Counted from the stretch's first letter, positions 43,995-54,664 are shown. The stretch: 64,000 bases of DNA from Neoscytalidium dimidiatum (GCA_037367355.1 CM074699.1:3658001-3722000); one strand, 5' to 3'. Numbers and translations: made by a program. The notes: generated by a model from the sequence alone, not told the origin.

Positions 43995-44489
43995 GGGGGA
44001 ATCAAAAAGAAGGTGCAAAGGCGTCACGTGCATGTACTAGTATCATATGGGTTTCGGTTCGTTCGGGTGTTGTAATGCATCAATTAGACAGCAATCTCAC
44101 CTTTTCTGGGAAGTCTGATGGGCTCCAAAATGACTGGATTGGGAAAGGTTTACGAAGTTGACAAAGAGGTCCAATCATAAGGGCGCAAATAAGCAGGATC
44201 TGCAGGATTCTGAGGCGAAAACCGGCAGGTTGAAGGAGACACAGGGCCGCATTTGGCTGCTGACGCCATGCAACATCCATCCATTCAAACAGGACCCCGC
44301 ACCAACCTTACTACGGAAAGGCTATTTATCTGCTACCTCAGAACATCGCATCCCAAACCTTCCTAATGAAATCCACGTCCACCGTCGTCCTCGTCCTTTC
44401 GTCTTGACAGCATACCTTCAAACTTTCAGACATTCATCGTCACTCGCTCGAGCTGTGCCTTGTTTCGACCTTCGCACAGGACCTGCATC
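43995..44489. other. Intergenic, promoter of the P450 gene
   Basis: 495 bp holding the 3' UTR of the coiled-coil gene and the P450 promoter. The stretch ggctatttatctgc (about 44322) is a weak TATA candidate. No gene. Confidence 0.4.
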
Positions 44490-46264
44490 ATGACCGCAGC
44501 ACGACTCGTAGCCGTCGCGCTGGTACGTACCTCTCCCAGGACATGCGTCTCTGGCCGTTCCCTGGCCCCGCGTTCGCGCTGATGGTCCGCAACAGCTAGC
44601 CTGGATCGTTGGGCGGGTGATCTACAACATCTTCTTCCACCCGCTTCGCCGCTTCCCAGGGCCCCTGCTCTGCCGGGCGACTCCGCTGCCGCGCATGTAC
44701 GCGCGCTTAGCAGGCCAGAGCCCGTTCTTTGCCCATGCCCTGCACAAGCGGTACGGGAAAGTCGTGCGTGTGAGTCCGAACGAGCTCAGCTTCACGGACG
44801 GAGATGCCTGGAAAGGTAACATATCACCCCTACCTCTACACACCGAGCAAGCTCCCCATGGTGGAAAAGCCGTTGCCAAGCTCAGTCCCGGCTGATCAGG
44901 GCTGAACTCGTGTTTAGATATCTATGGCCACGGAAGTAAGGGTTCCCTGCCGCGGGACTTTCGCAACGCCCCCCGGACGCGGGACCTGGAGCCGTCACTG
45001 GTGGCCATCTTGGACGCGGAGGAGCACCGACGCTACCGCAACATCTTCGCCCCGGCCTTCTCACAGCGAGCCCTCAAAGAGCAGGAACCGCTGCTCCTCA
45101 AGCACGTCAACCTGCTGATCCAGAAAGTCCGCGAAACGGGATCCGCGCACGACGGCGTCGTGGACATCGGCGCCTTCTTCAACTACACCACCTTCGACAT
45201 CATGGGCGATCTCGCCTTCGGAAAGCCGCTGGGGCTTCTCGAGCGCGCCGAGTACAGCGACTGGGTGCTCAACACGTTCGCCGGGATCAAGATGTTCTCG
45301 CTGCGCTCGGCGCTCTCGTACTACATCCCGGCGCTCGACTACGCCATGCCGCTGCTGCTGCCGCGCTCGCTGCAGCGCAAGCGCGCCGCGCACATCCGCT
45401 ACGCGGCCGACCAGGTGGGCGAGCGCCTGTCGCGCGCGACCGACCGGCCGGACATCTGGACGCTGGTGCTGCGCAGCCACGCGGGCGAGGACGGCAAGGT
45501 GCGCCTGTCGCGCGGCGAGATGGAGAGCAACGCGGCGCTCTTCATGGTCGCCGGCACCGAGACCACGGCCACGCTGCTGTCGGGCGCCGTCTACCTGCTC
45601 GCCACGCACCCGGCCCACCTGGCCCGCCTGACGGGCGAGATCCGCGCCGCCTTCCCGCGCTCCGCCGCCGACATGACGCTCGACGCGCTGCCGCGCCTGC
45701 CCTTCCTCAACGCCGTCGTCGAGGAGGCCCTGCGCTTCTACCCGCCCGCGCCCGACGGCCAGGCCCGCCGCACGCCCGCCGGCGCCGGCGCGCGCATCGC
45801 CGGCCGCTTCGTCCCCGGCGACGCCACCGTCTTCGTCACCCAGTGGGCCGCGTTCCACTCCGACGAGAACTTCGTGGACGCGGACCGCTTCGTGCCGGAG
45901 CGGTGGCTGCCCGAGGGCGAGGAGAAGTACGCCCGGAGGGACGACAGGAAGGCGTTCCAGCCGTTTTCGGTCGGGCCGCGGAATTGCTTGGGGATGAAGT
46001 GAGTTGTCCATCGATGTTCCTTTTTTTTTTCTTTTTTTATTCTTTAAAACCCTGTTTATGAGCCTGCGAGAAGGAAGGATTGCTGACGTCGTTCTGGTGG
46101 CTAGTCTTGCTTATCATGAGATTCGCCTGATGCTGTCGTACCTGCTGTGGCACTTCGACATCGAGCTCTGCGAGGAGAGCCGGAATTGGATGGATCAGAA
46201 GGTGTTTACGCTTTGGTCGAAGGGGCCCCTGATGATCAAGGTTACGCCGGTGGCGGGGAGATGA
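44490..46264 (+). CDS. Cytochrome P450 monooxygenase (isotrichodermin C-15 hydroxylase-like)
   Basis: Haem-thiolate monooxygenase, ER-anchored, likely in secondary or detoxifying metabolism. Model: join(44490..44522, 44596..44815, 44918..45998, 46105..46264), 497 aa. Exon 1 plus the start of exon 2 give the anchor MTAARLVAVALLAWIVGRVI, followed by the Pro-rich hinge HPLRRFPGP. Key motifs: I-helix AGTETT (A296-T301), ExxR as EALR (E354-R357), PERW at about 415, and haem loop FSVGPRNCLG with Cys441. Intron 3 (106 nt) directly follows the haem loop and joins LGM to NLAYHEIRLML. Overall similarity is to the CYP65-type clan seen with isotrichodermin hydroxylases; substrate is unknown. All catalytic motifs are intact. 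No terpene, polyketide or peptide synthase is present in the window, so it is not part of a visible biosynthetic cluster. Confidence 0.93.
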
Positions 46265-46769
46265 GCCGTGGTTTGAGGGAATGATGAGGACGAGAGGACT
46301 GAAAGCGGAGGGTTTGGGATACGGCTGGCTACGCTCTCCACTCATGAAAAAAAAAAAAAAAAGGCAAGGAAAAAAGACAAAAGACATTCTTAGTGAAAGG
46401 AGTCTGATATTCACTCAACTTAAGAGGTTCGAAAGGGACTAGGACAGGGGAAACGGGCGGGCCGTCATAACTCTACTTTTTTTTTTTCTTTTTTGTGACG
46501 AAGGATGATGCCATCACTCTAAGAAAATGAAGCCCTTACTTCTTGGATCAATACGGAAGTTCCGCAGAAAGGTCATTCAAGTCTAACGATCCAACCATGA
46601 GGAATATCCGTGACAGAAACAATGAACGTATGTCAAGAAGCAGTAAAAGCAGGAGGGATATCGCGGTGACGAAACGAAATCGGAAAGGAAAGAAGAAAAA
46701 GCCACCATCCCGGGAGCGCATCCAACCTCGGACGACGAAGGCCCCCGAAGCGTACGCCGCTCCCGCTTC
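46265..46769. other. Intergenic between convergent genes
   Basis: About 500 bp between the P450 stop and the LysM gene stop, holding both 3' UTRs. Poly-A (about 46347-46362) and poly-T (about 46479-46488) runs are present. Confidence 0.5.
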
Positions 46770-47549
46770 TCACTCCTCCGAAGGATACGCCGGGTCCGGG
46801 CCGCACCGGCTGGGCAGCGTGATGGTCTGGCCGGCGGCGGGCGCCAGGGTGCCGTTGAAGTTCGCGTTCAGCGCGAGGATCTGGCCGACGGTGGAGCCGC
46901 GGTCCCCGGCCAGGCGGGCGAGGCCGCCGTCGTCGTCGCGGTAGACGTGGGGCGCGATGAGGCAGCGCGTGGCGGGGCACACGGGCACGGCGATCAGCTG
47001 GCCGACCTCGATGACGTCCGGGTCCGGCAGCGTCGCGGCGTTGGCGGCGACGAGCGCCGCGAGCGTGATGTTGAACCGCTCCTCGGCGATGCGCGTCAGC
47101 GTGTCGCCCGCCGCGACGGCGTAGAAGCCCGGCCCGCCCGCGATGCAGGTCGCCGTCGGCGTCGCGTTGTCCGCCAGGCACGTCGTGCCGTCCGGGTCGC
47201 ACACCTGCGCCGGGATCGTCAGGTTCTGCCCCGCGAAGAGGAGGTCGATGTCCGCGAGCGCGTTGGCGCGCGCGATGTCGCAGACGCCGCGGTTGAAGGC
47301 GTTGGCGATGGCGAGGAGGCTGTCGCCCGGTTGGACGGTGTAGGTCGTGGTGGTGGTGTTGAGGATGACGGTGCCGTTGCAGACTTGGGTTGGTGGGTTT
47401 TAGTTGGGGTTCTCTTTTGGTTCGTCTCTATACGGGTAGATTCACTTACGCTGAGTCTGGCGGGCAGTGAGTCCGTGGTAGGCGTAGGGAGAGGCGGCCA
47501 CGGAGCCGATGAGGGCCATGGCAGCGCTAACAATAGGTAGGTAAAACAT
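46770..47549 (-). CDS. Secreted three-LysM protein (LysM effector type)
   Basis: Model: complement(join(46770..47383, 47450..47549)), 237 aa. The 66-nt intron (gtaagt...aactaaa...caag) joins ARQTQ to LCNGTVILN. Residues 1-20 are a signal peptide (MFYLPIVSAAMALIGSVAAS). LysM 1 spans about 48-92 (YTVQPGDSLLAIANAF...GQNLTIP), LysM 2 about 120-167 (YAVAAGDTLTRIAEERFNI...GQLIAVP), and a more divergent third repeat about 180-225 (VYRDDDGGLARLAGDRG...GQTITLP). Cysteines flank the repeats (Cys35, 68, 95, 102, 113, 169, 174, 227), as in fungal LysM effectors. Such proteins bind chitin oligomers and can shield hyphae or hide chitin from plant immunity; that role is known for the family and only inferred here. 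No enzymatic domain is attached. A TATA-like element lies about 160 bp upstream. Confidence 0.9.
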
Positions 47550-47707
47550 GTTTGCTGATGTTTGCTTCTTGGGAGCCGACTTTACAAGCAGGGAATGACT
47601 TTTACCAAAGTGATTTGACTTGAACGGAAGTAATAAAAGAAGGACTTGAGACAGCAAAGAGTGACCTAGCTCTAGGGAAGAAAGAGAATGGAAGCATCAC
47701 GGGGACT

Positions 47708-47717
47708 TATAAAGGCT
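47708..47717 (-). promoter_or_regulatory. TATA-like element of the LysM gene
   Basis: Minus-strand reading CTTTATAAG, about 160 bp upstream of the ATG at 47549. Position fits a TATA box. Inference only. Confidence 0.45.
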
Positions 47718-48886
47718 TCATCGACGAGTTTTCCGGTCCGATCCGCAGCTCATAAAGGAGACTAACGAGTGCACGACGTCGATAGTGGGCTTGGAAAAGT
47801 ACCGATGTTCACCCCGACCACAGCGTCCAGTGTCGTGATAGCCATCAATGTGCTGCGGTAGCGAGGAGCGTTCGGGCGAACATCGAGAGGCGCCATGATT
47901 CGTTTTGCAGGGATGTCCTGCGGGTACGAGGCTCGATGACGGTGGTTCGAAGGTTAAGGCGGCGAAGTTGGCCTGAGCCTCAAACTCTATTGTGCAGCTT
48001 TGATTTGAATGTTGACTCGCACTTCGCTGGATTACGAAGGCGTCCCCCATGGAAATTTCTGTCTCCTGGCTCTTTTGTGGGATTTTCCAACCAGCTAACA
48101 CGGGATCTGCGGCAAGAGCGGTTGTCGTCGAGTCTGCTGGAGTGGGTGCTATCGAATACATGGTTGAAGATGCGCCATCAACCCGCGTCATGAAACAGTT
48201 TGAGTCAACTCTCTGAAACTTTGAAGGCCGTCTGATAATGAAGGTTGAGATCTCATCATAGTAAGATCTAGATGAGCCTCAACCCTATGCTTGGCGCCGA
48301 GCTCTTGATCAGCTGCAATGAAGTATTAGAGTTGATGGCTTCGTTTAAAGCAGCTTGACATTGGCGGTGCCTTATGTCTCCACAGCCATTGGAAGTCTCA
48401 GGAGGTTTGTGGTTGATGGGCAGAAGGAGTGGAGATGAAGGAGTTCCGGAGCAGCCGGGGATGAGGCTTGTGCAGTAGATTGGCCCCAGATGACTCAGCC
48501 CCCACCTTCACATCGTCTCCAGATCTTGCCCATGGACCGCTGTAAAGATGATGTCCCGCTCTCATCTGGTTACTGCCTATTCGCAGCTGAACATTTGTAT
48601 CTCAGCCTTCTCAATATTATGAACAGTTATGTCCGGACGACTGCTTCAGCTGTCCATGAGGAATAGTACCATATTTCATGCCCACGAAATTTGAGCAGTA
48701 TTCATAACTTCTGATTTCCTGTCTTGTTTTCGTTTCATCCCAAAAAGATCATCTTAGTAAACTCGACAAGCTGAAGAGACGGTATTACTCGGGTGTATAT
48801 TGGTATCCGTCCAGGGCACACATCACTAATAATCGGACATACTCCCTGGGTAAAGGTCCCTCAAGAACCCTCAAGCAATGCACGAC
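47718..48886. other. Intergenic, no gene seen
   Basis: About 1.2 kb between the LysM promoter and the 3' end of the HET gene. A 157-codon minus-strand open frame (47718-48191) lies here but has no domain, signal peptide or biased composition that would support it. Confidence 0.4.
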
Positions 48887-51359
48887 TCACAGCAGAACGA
48901 CCAGCCTTCTCGCCGCCCCAGCAAACCACTCGTCCCCACACCCGAACGCGCCCAGCCGCTCGTGCCCATTCTTCCCGTTCCTCTCCTCGGCCACGCCGAG
49001 CACCAGTCCCGCGGTCCACGAGCTCTCGTACCGCGCGAGGCCGAGGCAGAGCACCGGTGCCGTGAACGTTTCGCACGCCGTCTCCTCCGGGCGAGCCCTG
49101 CGAGCGGTCGCGGCGCCGGGAGAAGCGGCTTCCCCAGCAGTAGCAGCAGCAGCAGCAACAGCCGCGTTTGCTGAGACGGATGCGTGCGCCACCAGCAGCG
49201 AATCCGGCACGACGTCGATCCTGTCCGCCCTGCCGGCCCTCTTCAAGTAATACTTGAGCCCCGCCGCCTGCCCATCCCGCTCCCGCCCGTCCGCCTCCGC
49301 GACCAGGACCACGTCGTCCAGGACGGGCCCGCGGAGCGCGACCCACGCCTCCGCCACGGCGCCGAGCGGGTTCCGCCCGCTCGGCCTCGCCACCAGATCC
49401 ACGACCTCCACCAACGCCATCCGCGCCTCTCCCTCCTCTTCTTCGTCTCCTTCTTCTGCCTCTTCTTCTCCGCCCCCTTCTCCCCCATCGCCACCGCCAC
49501 CGGCGGCGGAGACGGTGCTCGCCTGCCCCGCCCCCTCGTACGACACCTCCCCCTCAACGCTCGCCCACGACCAACTCGGCGCGCGCCACGTCTCCAACGC
49601 GGTCCCCAACTCCCTGGACGTCATCCTTCCTCCTCCTCCTCGTCCACCCGTTCTTGTCCACAGCAAATCCCCCACCAAGTTCCCCCTCCACAGCCCCGCC
49701 GCGTACGCCCTCGCACCCCCCGCATCCGCACCGCTGCCCCGCAGCGTCAGCAGCGCGCGCGCGATGCCGCTGACGGCGGGCAGCTTGTCGGCCGGGACGG
49801 TCAGGGCGCGGGCGGTGTACTGGCGGACGACGGCGTGCCAGGTGCGGCAGTAGGCGGCGCGCCTGCCGGTGATGAGCAGCTGGGGGAGGAGGCGCGGGGC
49901 GGTGGTTGTGGTTGTGGTTGATTGCCGTTGGTGGTGGTGGTGGTGGTGGTGGTGGAGAGGGAGGCCGCCGCCGGAGGGCCGGCATTCGCAGCGGGACGAG
50001 AGGCGGCATTCAAAGAGGAGCTCGTGCGCGGTGTAGTGCAGGATGCGCGAGCACAGGACGTGTTCCTGGAGGGCCCAGGCGCGGTGGCGGAGGGGCCCGG
50101 CGGGCGGGGTGGGGGGCTCGTGAGCGGCGGTAGCCTTTTTGGTCGGGGGCCAGGATGGGGAGGGGTGGTGTTCGGGGATCTTGCGGGTGCAGAGCTTGTA
50201 TTCCTTGGAGCGTGGGGAGGACCGGTATTTCAGCTTGATGGGCCGCGGGCGGGCGGAGAAGATGCCGGCGTCGCTGTTGGGGGCGGCGGTGGCGGCGACG
50301 GTGAGGTAGGCATTCTCGTAGATGGAGCTCATCTTGGCGGACTCGAGCTCCCAGTCTTCTTTGGAGTCCTGGATGATACAGAGGGCGTCGATCCAGATGT
50401 AGTGGATGCCGAGCTCTTGGGCGATGACGACGGCGTCTTGGAAAGACTGGGGCATGGAGGAGAAGTCGATGTGGCGTTTGCGTTGGTCCATGTTGGCGGA
50501 GGTGGTGGTGAAGGTCGGGCCGTTGCCCCAACAATGGCTGAGGGTGATGTATTTTACCTTGTTCGCGGGCAGCTGGCAGAGTTTGATATGCTGGGTGGAG
50601 TCTGGGGACTTGCCGACGTAGATGAGTCGTGTTGGGACGAATTCATCGCGTCGGCTTTGGCCACAGAGACGATGCTGATGGTTCTTGATGCAATCATCTA
50701 TTGCTCGAACAGCGAATCCAAAGGAATCGTCTGAATCGGAATACTTTGGGACGGATTGGGCATGGCCAAGGGTGGGCCACGGTAAGGGTTTGTCTGGTCG
50801 GACTCAGAAGGCGATACGCAGTTGATTGTTTACGCAGCGACCGGCCTTCGGTGGATGCAGTAAAATACAGTAGCAGGGGTATAAATCAAGCACGTTGATT
50901 TGTAATAGATAGCGAAAGGAATTGTAGTGACCACCAATAATTTGCGAACCAAAAGCGAAGCCAACCAAGGGCTGCGGAGCACTCTCGATACAAGAAGAGG
51001 GACAACTTACCGGGCGGAGCATAGATTTCGATATTCTCTCTACTGCCTCTCTCATCCTGCACTTCAAGCCTCAGCGGCGCACACTCGACCAGCACCAAAA
51101 GCAAGCGCGGCTTAGTCTTGCGCCAAGACTTGAGATGAGCGTCGAGGGTTTCGGCGAGTAGACGGCAACGCGGACAATTCTGCTCGGAGCGCTTCAGACG
51201 CACAGGGTCGATTTGAAGGCTCAGGCGGGCAATTGAGCGGGTGGTGCCCTCCTCGTCGTGGTAAGTGGCTGGGTGGCTGCGTGGGTCAAGGTTGTTGCAC
51301 AGTTTGCAGAGCTCAAGGTTGGACGACTGGGAACGGGCCAAGGCGGGTCTATTGGCCAT
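48887..51359 (-). CDS. HET-domain (heterokaryon incompatibility) protein
   Basis: Model: complement(join(48887..50793, 51011..51359)), 751 aa. The 217-nt intron (gtaagt...gaccag) joins the N-terminal exon (MANRPALARSQSSNLELCKL, a Cys-containing leader typical of HET proteins) to DKPLPWPTLGHAQSVPKYSD. The HET domain begins with FVPTRLIYVG and contains all three hallmarks: YITLSHCWG, MPQSFQDAVVIAQELGIHYIWIDALCIIQD, and after a His8 run, WRAPSWSWASV. HET proteins trigger cell death on fusion of unlike individuals; the partner is usually polymorphic and cannot be named here. The region after the domain has acidic (EEEAEEGDEEEE) and Ala-rich low-complexity inserts. The frame is intact, unlike the HET pseudogene at 33-35 kb, with which it shares only family motifs. 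Confidence 0.92.
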
Positions 51360-51969
51360 GGTCGCGCCCGGGGCTGATGGCGTCAGCAGGGCGTGCGATA
51401 GGCATAAGGCTGGAGGGGGCGAGGCTGTTGCACTGGTGCTAGAGCTGCAGGCGGAGAGCGATTAGGCAGCGGAGGTGAGGGCGCGAGAGAGAGTGAGAGT
51501 GAGAGTGAGAGAGAGAGAGAGAGGAGCCAGCCAGTGGAGCTGCGCCGCAACACGCAGGGCGCACGGACGCAGGATGGCCGCGATACCTGTCGCCGCACCC
51601 GCATGCTGACTGCTGAGGTGCGATTCTTGCCACGAAGTCACGATTGCCATGCGAAAAGCCGTGCATCAGCATGCCCAAAGGCGGTCCCTGCCTGATTTCG
51701 CTGTGGAGATCCTCCCGCGCGCTCCCTCCACCAAAACGCACTGTGACATCACAATGAGATTATGTCGCAATCACCACCAGCCTCTCACCCGTTACATCAT
51801 CCATCCCGATTGCAAGTGCGAGACCGTCTGCCTACTTGAAAAGCTGCCCCGCGTGCTCACCCTCTGCTCTGCATTTCCAGTCCAACCTCGCACCTAAATC
51901 CTCCAAAATCCCGGCCAACCTTCCAACATCAATCAACCGATCCATCCTCTCACAACACATCTCGCCGAC
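51360..51969. promoter_or_regulatory. Divergent promoter region of HET gene and LEA-like gene
   Basis: 610 bp head-to-head interval. It holds a GAGAGT/GA-rich tract (51485-51522). From about 51850 to the ATG at 51970 the plus strand is C/A-rich, like a fungal 5' leader. Confidence 0.5.
51485..51522. repeat. GA/GAGAGT microsatellite
   Basis: Purine tract of GAGAGT and GA units within the divergent promoter of the HET gene; on the HET-coding strand it is a CT tract. Confidence 0.7.
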
Positions 51970-52670
51970 ATGTCTGCCACCGTCAACGAGGACGCCGTCA
52001 AGTCCGTCTCCAACCAGGAGGGCCAGATCGGCTCCCACGTCCCCCCGTCGGAGCCCCTCGAGAAAGGCGGCGTAAGTTCCACCCCTCCTCACCACTCCCG
52101 CGCCCCGCTAACCCTCTCTCTTTTCCGCCCTCTCATCAGCACAAGCCCGGCGTCAAAGCCACCGCCGCCGACAAAGCCGGCGAATTCCACGCGCAAACCC
52201 TCCCCGCCGGCAGCGCGCCCCCGTCCCACACCTTCGCGCCCTCGCTCGCCCCCGACCAAGTGCCCGCGCAAGCCGCGGACTACGCGCCCTCGGCCACCGA
52301 CTCGCTCGGCGGCGGCGCCACGTCCGCCGACGTGCACGCGGGGCTCGGCCACCCGGGCCAGGGCCAGACGAGCGTCGAGGCGCGGCACGACGGCTCGCAC
52401 GGGCGCAAGAAGCAGGGGACGGGCCTGGTCGGCGTGGGCGCCGACGCCGTGAGCGCCAAGGGCGGCGCGCGCGTGGTGGACGCGCACGATCCCGGGTTCA
52501 GCAGCCAGCGCGCGCTCGGGAAGGACGTCGAGACCGGCGGCGCGCGCGGCACCACGGGCGGGCCGCCGGCGGAGGAGCGGTTGCCGGTCGGGGCCGAGGA
52601 GGTCGCGGCCGAGGCGCCGAAGGACAGGTCGACGTCGGGGGAGGCGTCGTTTAAGGCTGCGAATAGCTAG
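51970..52670 (+). CDS. LEA-like hydrophilic protein (seed-maturation-protein-like)
   Basis: Model: join(51970..52071, 52140..52670), 210 aa. The 68-nt intron (gtaagt...gctaacc...atcag) joins SEPLEKGG to HKPGVKATAADKAGEFHAQT. The whole chain is hydrophilic, rich in Gly, Ala, Asp, Ser and His, with no Cys or Trp, no signal peptide and no membrane segment. Short motifs DSLGGGATSADVHAGLGHPG and SSQRALGKDVETGG recur in unnamed fungal proteins. The composition is that of a late-embryogenesis-abundant or desiccation-type protein; stress protection is inferred. Codon use is very GC-rich at third positions. Confidence 0.75.
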
Positions 52671-53542
52671 GTGGTGGTGGTGGTGGTGGTCGTGGTGGTG
52701 GCGGTGGCCGGCGGTGATGATGCGTGAGGCCATCTGTCTTCCTTCGTGTGGTTTGGGTCGTGGTCAGCTTTGCTTGTGGAATAGTTTTATTGCGGCCGGC
52801 GGTCGACGCTGCAAAAGTGTTGTGAGGAATACCCTCGAAAGGGATAATGATTGAACTATGTGTTCAAATTATTGCGTCTTTTGTCATGGTCGAGGCCCTG
52901 TGTCAGGTTTGATGCATGTTAACTAGTGAGCAGAGAACGATGGTTGTGGGTGAAATCATTGAAGCCAATTGGCGATCAATCCCATCGATATGGGTCCTCA
53001 AGTATTCTTGTTGAATTCACTTTCCACCTTGTGAGTCTTGCAGGTCCTTATTTGCGTGTTTTTCCCCCTTTCTCGTGCGCTCTTGTAATATGCCTGGGGC
53101 CTCTTGCGCCGAAAACTTCTTTCCAAGCTCTTCAATTTCAGATCTGAGCAAAGTGTTGGTCGTGGATCATACCCTTGGCTCTATAGGTCCGGCGGTGTCA
53201 TCTTTCACTTGCATGCAGGACGATGTCGTCGAGCGGCGAGCGATCAGCCAGGAGCAAACGGAAAAGCCCCGTGATCCCTTGGGCGACCAGTCTTTCCCTC
53301 GCCCGTTCCCTGACGGGTCGACGGCAGGCGGACAAATAAACCAGGCGCTTCGGACCCCTTAAGACATGACGATACTTTGTTGCCAAGAAGCTGATGGCGA
53401 CGGTGATGGCGCCGAGAAGAAGAAAAGGAGAGATGGGCGCACGCCCAGAGACGCAGGGCCAAGAAATTGACAACGGGGCCCGGTCTTGTGCCCGGCCAAC
53501 TCAGTCTCGCCCCATTTCTTCCGAATGCAGCGCATGAGCGCG
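52671..53542. other. Intergenic, left part of the repeat-bearing gap
   Basis: The interval starts with a GGT microsatellite (52671-52706) just after the LEA-like stop, then ordinary intergenic sequence with no supportable ORF up to the first 31-bp repeat. Confidence 0.5.
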
Positions 53543-53573
53543 CAACTTCGAACAGCGTGCCAAGGGTTTGGCA
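53543..53573. repeat. 31-bp palindrome-core element, copy 1
   Basis: Head CAACTTCGAACAGCG followed by the inverted repeat TGCCAA-GGGT-TTGGCA. Confidence 0.85.
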
Positions 53574-53627
53574 GGGCTGACCGGGGAACTGAACTTCTCG
53601 TGAACATGGCCGCGGTATCCACGCGGA

Positions 53628-53658
53628 CAACTTCGGACGTCGTGCCAAGGGGTTGGCA
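53628..53658. repeat. 31-bp palindrome-core element, copy 2
   Basis: Head CAACTTCGGACGTCG followed by TGCCAA-GGGG-TTGGCA. Confidence 0.85.
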
Positions 53659-53712
53659 GGGCTGAGGAGAGAAGTGAACTCATCGCGAACACCACCACGG
53701 TACCCACCAGGG

Positions 53713-53743
53713 CAACTTCGAACGTCGTGCCAAGGGTTTGGCA
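53713..53743. repeat. 31-bp palindrome-core element, copy 3
   Basis: Head CAACTTCGAACGTCG followed by TGCCAA-GGGT-TTGGCA; then AACGGCCCTG, which also follows copy 4. Confidence 0.85.
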
Positions 53744-54220
53744 AACGGCCCTGGACCGCCGCAAATCCTCTCGCAGCCAGGGAAACCGTCCCCCCGTCGT
53801 GGAAACTGGCATACACCCTCGCTGGTCCAGGTGCTGCAGAGCATCTTGTACCACTACTGCTCCTCCTCAGCTGGCGCAGAGCCTTGACGCGCCGCTTCCG
53901 TTCTTAGAAACAACAAGCTCTACTCTACTCCTCCGCTCCGCTCTGGCGTTTCTACGGATCGAACCTCGCCGTGATTGTCGCAGGGTGCCATGCCAACGCA
54001 CATTGGACAGTGCTACGCTTGCTTAATGCGTTCGTCTCTGCGCGGAAATCACGATTATTGGGAGTGCTTGGGCCATCACGGAAAACAGCCATTTCCATCA
54101 AAGCGCGGTATCCAACTCGGTCTTCCACACGCGGCGAGTAGGAGACAGACCTTTTTTTTTTAGCGGCCAGTCATCGGGCCATTTCTCCTGTGACACCCCA
54201 ATGCATTTATACTGCGGGAC

Positions 54221-54222
<2 letters not shown>

Positions 54223-54257
<35 letters not shown>
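54223..54257. repeat. (GA)n microsatellite, 35 bp
   Basis: Uninterrupted GA dinucleotide run between copies 3 and 4 of the 31-bp element. Confidence 0.9.
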
Positions 54258-54260
<3 letters not shown>

Positions 54261-54397
54261 CAAGCGCTAAGAAAAGCACCAGAGCTCTACCTACTTTTGC
54301 GCCCGGACGGACCCATGGCCGCCGCCAGGGAAAGCGCACCGGGCACCGGAAATAAACTCTCTGCCCGCCCCCATCCCAAAAACGGCGCGCAACCGCA

Positions 54398-54428
54398 CAA
54401 CTTCAAACGCAGTGCCAAGGGGTTGGCA
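54398..54428. repeat. 31-bp palindrome-core element, copy 4
   Basis: Head CAACTTCAAACGCAG followed by TGCCAA-GGGG-TTGGCA, then AACGGCCCTG as after copy 3. Confidence 0.85.
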
Positions 54429-54516
54429 AACGGCCCTGTCGCCCTTGATTTAAGATAGGGAAAAACCTGTAAGCCCCACTTCCCTTCTTGTCCTGAAGCG
54501 CTGGCGAACGTTGAGG

Positions 54517-54547
54517 CAACTTCCAACGTCGTGCCAAGAGGTTGGCA
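54517..54547. repeat. 31-bp palindrome-core element, copy 5
   Basis: Head CAACTTCCAACGTCG followed by TGCCAA-GAGG-TTGGCA. Confidence 0.85.
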
Positions 54548-54594
54548 ACGTTGGCCTGCCGCCGCCCGGACGCAAGTGCGAGAGACAATGCATC

Positions 54595-54664
54595 GAGAGA
54601 GAGAGAGATGGAGAGAGAGAGAAACGCACATTGCGCCGAGAAAAAAAAAAAAAAGAGAGAGAGC
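54595..54664. repeat. GA-rich/poly-A low-complexity tract
   Basis: GA runs at 54595-54622, a 14-base A run at 54641-54654 and another GA run to about 54664, between copies 5 and 6 of the 31-bp element. Confidence 0.8.

Larger units (their letters stand above)
53543..53743. repeat. Tandem 85-bp repeat, two full units plus a third 31-bp head
   Basis: The 31-bp element recurs at 53543, 53628 and 53713, exactly 85 bp apart. The 54-bp spacers are also related to each other (both begin ggctga, include gtgaac, and end near ggtatccac/ggtacccacc before the next head). 85 is not a multiple of 3, so the array is not a coding repeat. Confidence 0.9.

Noticed and set aside
47718..48191. Minus-strand ORF of 157 codons
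   Set aside because: No domain, signal peptide or codon bias, and it overlaps the LysM gene promoter; a real gene cannot be excluded but is not supported.
49184..50734. Plus-strand ORFs antisense to the HET gene (245 and 270 codons)
   Set aside because: The minus strand carries all HET hallmarks; the plus-strand products are Gly/Arg/Val-rich shadows.
53543..53743. Possible CRISPR-like array (31-bp repeats with 54-bp spacers)
   Set aside because: The spacers are similar to each other, so this is an 85-bp tandem repeat; the host is a eukaryote and no cas-like gene is present.
53244..53816. 190-codon minus-strand ORF across the repeat array, with recurring PNPWHDVRSC-like peptides
   Set aside because: The peptide repeats are only the 31-bp DNA element read in rotating frames; the 85-bp period is not a multiple of three and there is no domain or start context.
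53900..54020. Possible tRNA on the minus strand (B-box-like GGTTCGATCC)
   Set aside because: The T-stem does not pair and no matching A box, anticodon arm or acceptor stem could be laid out.
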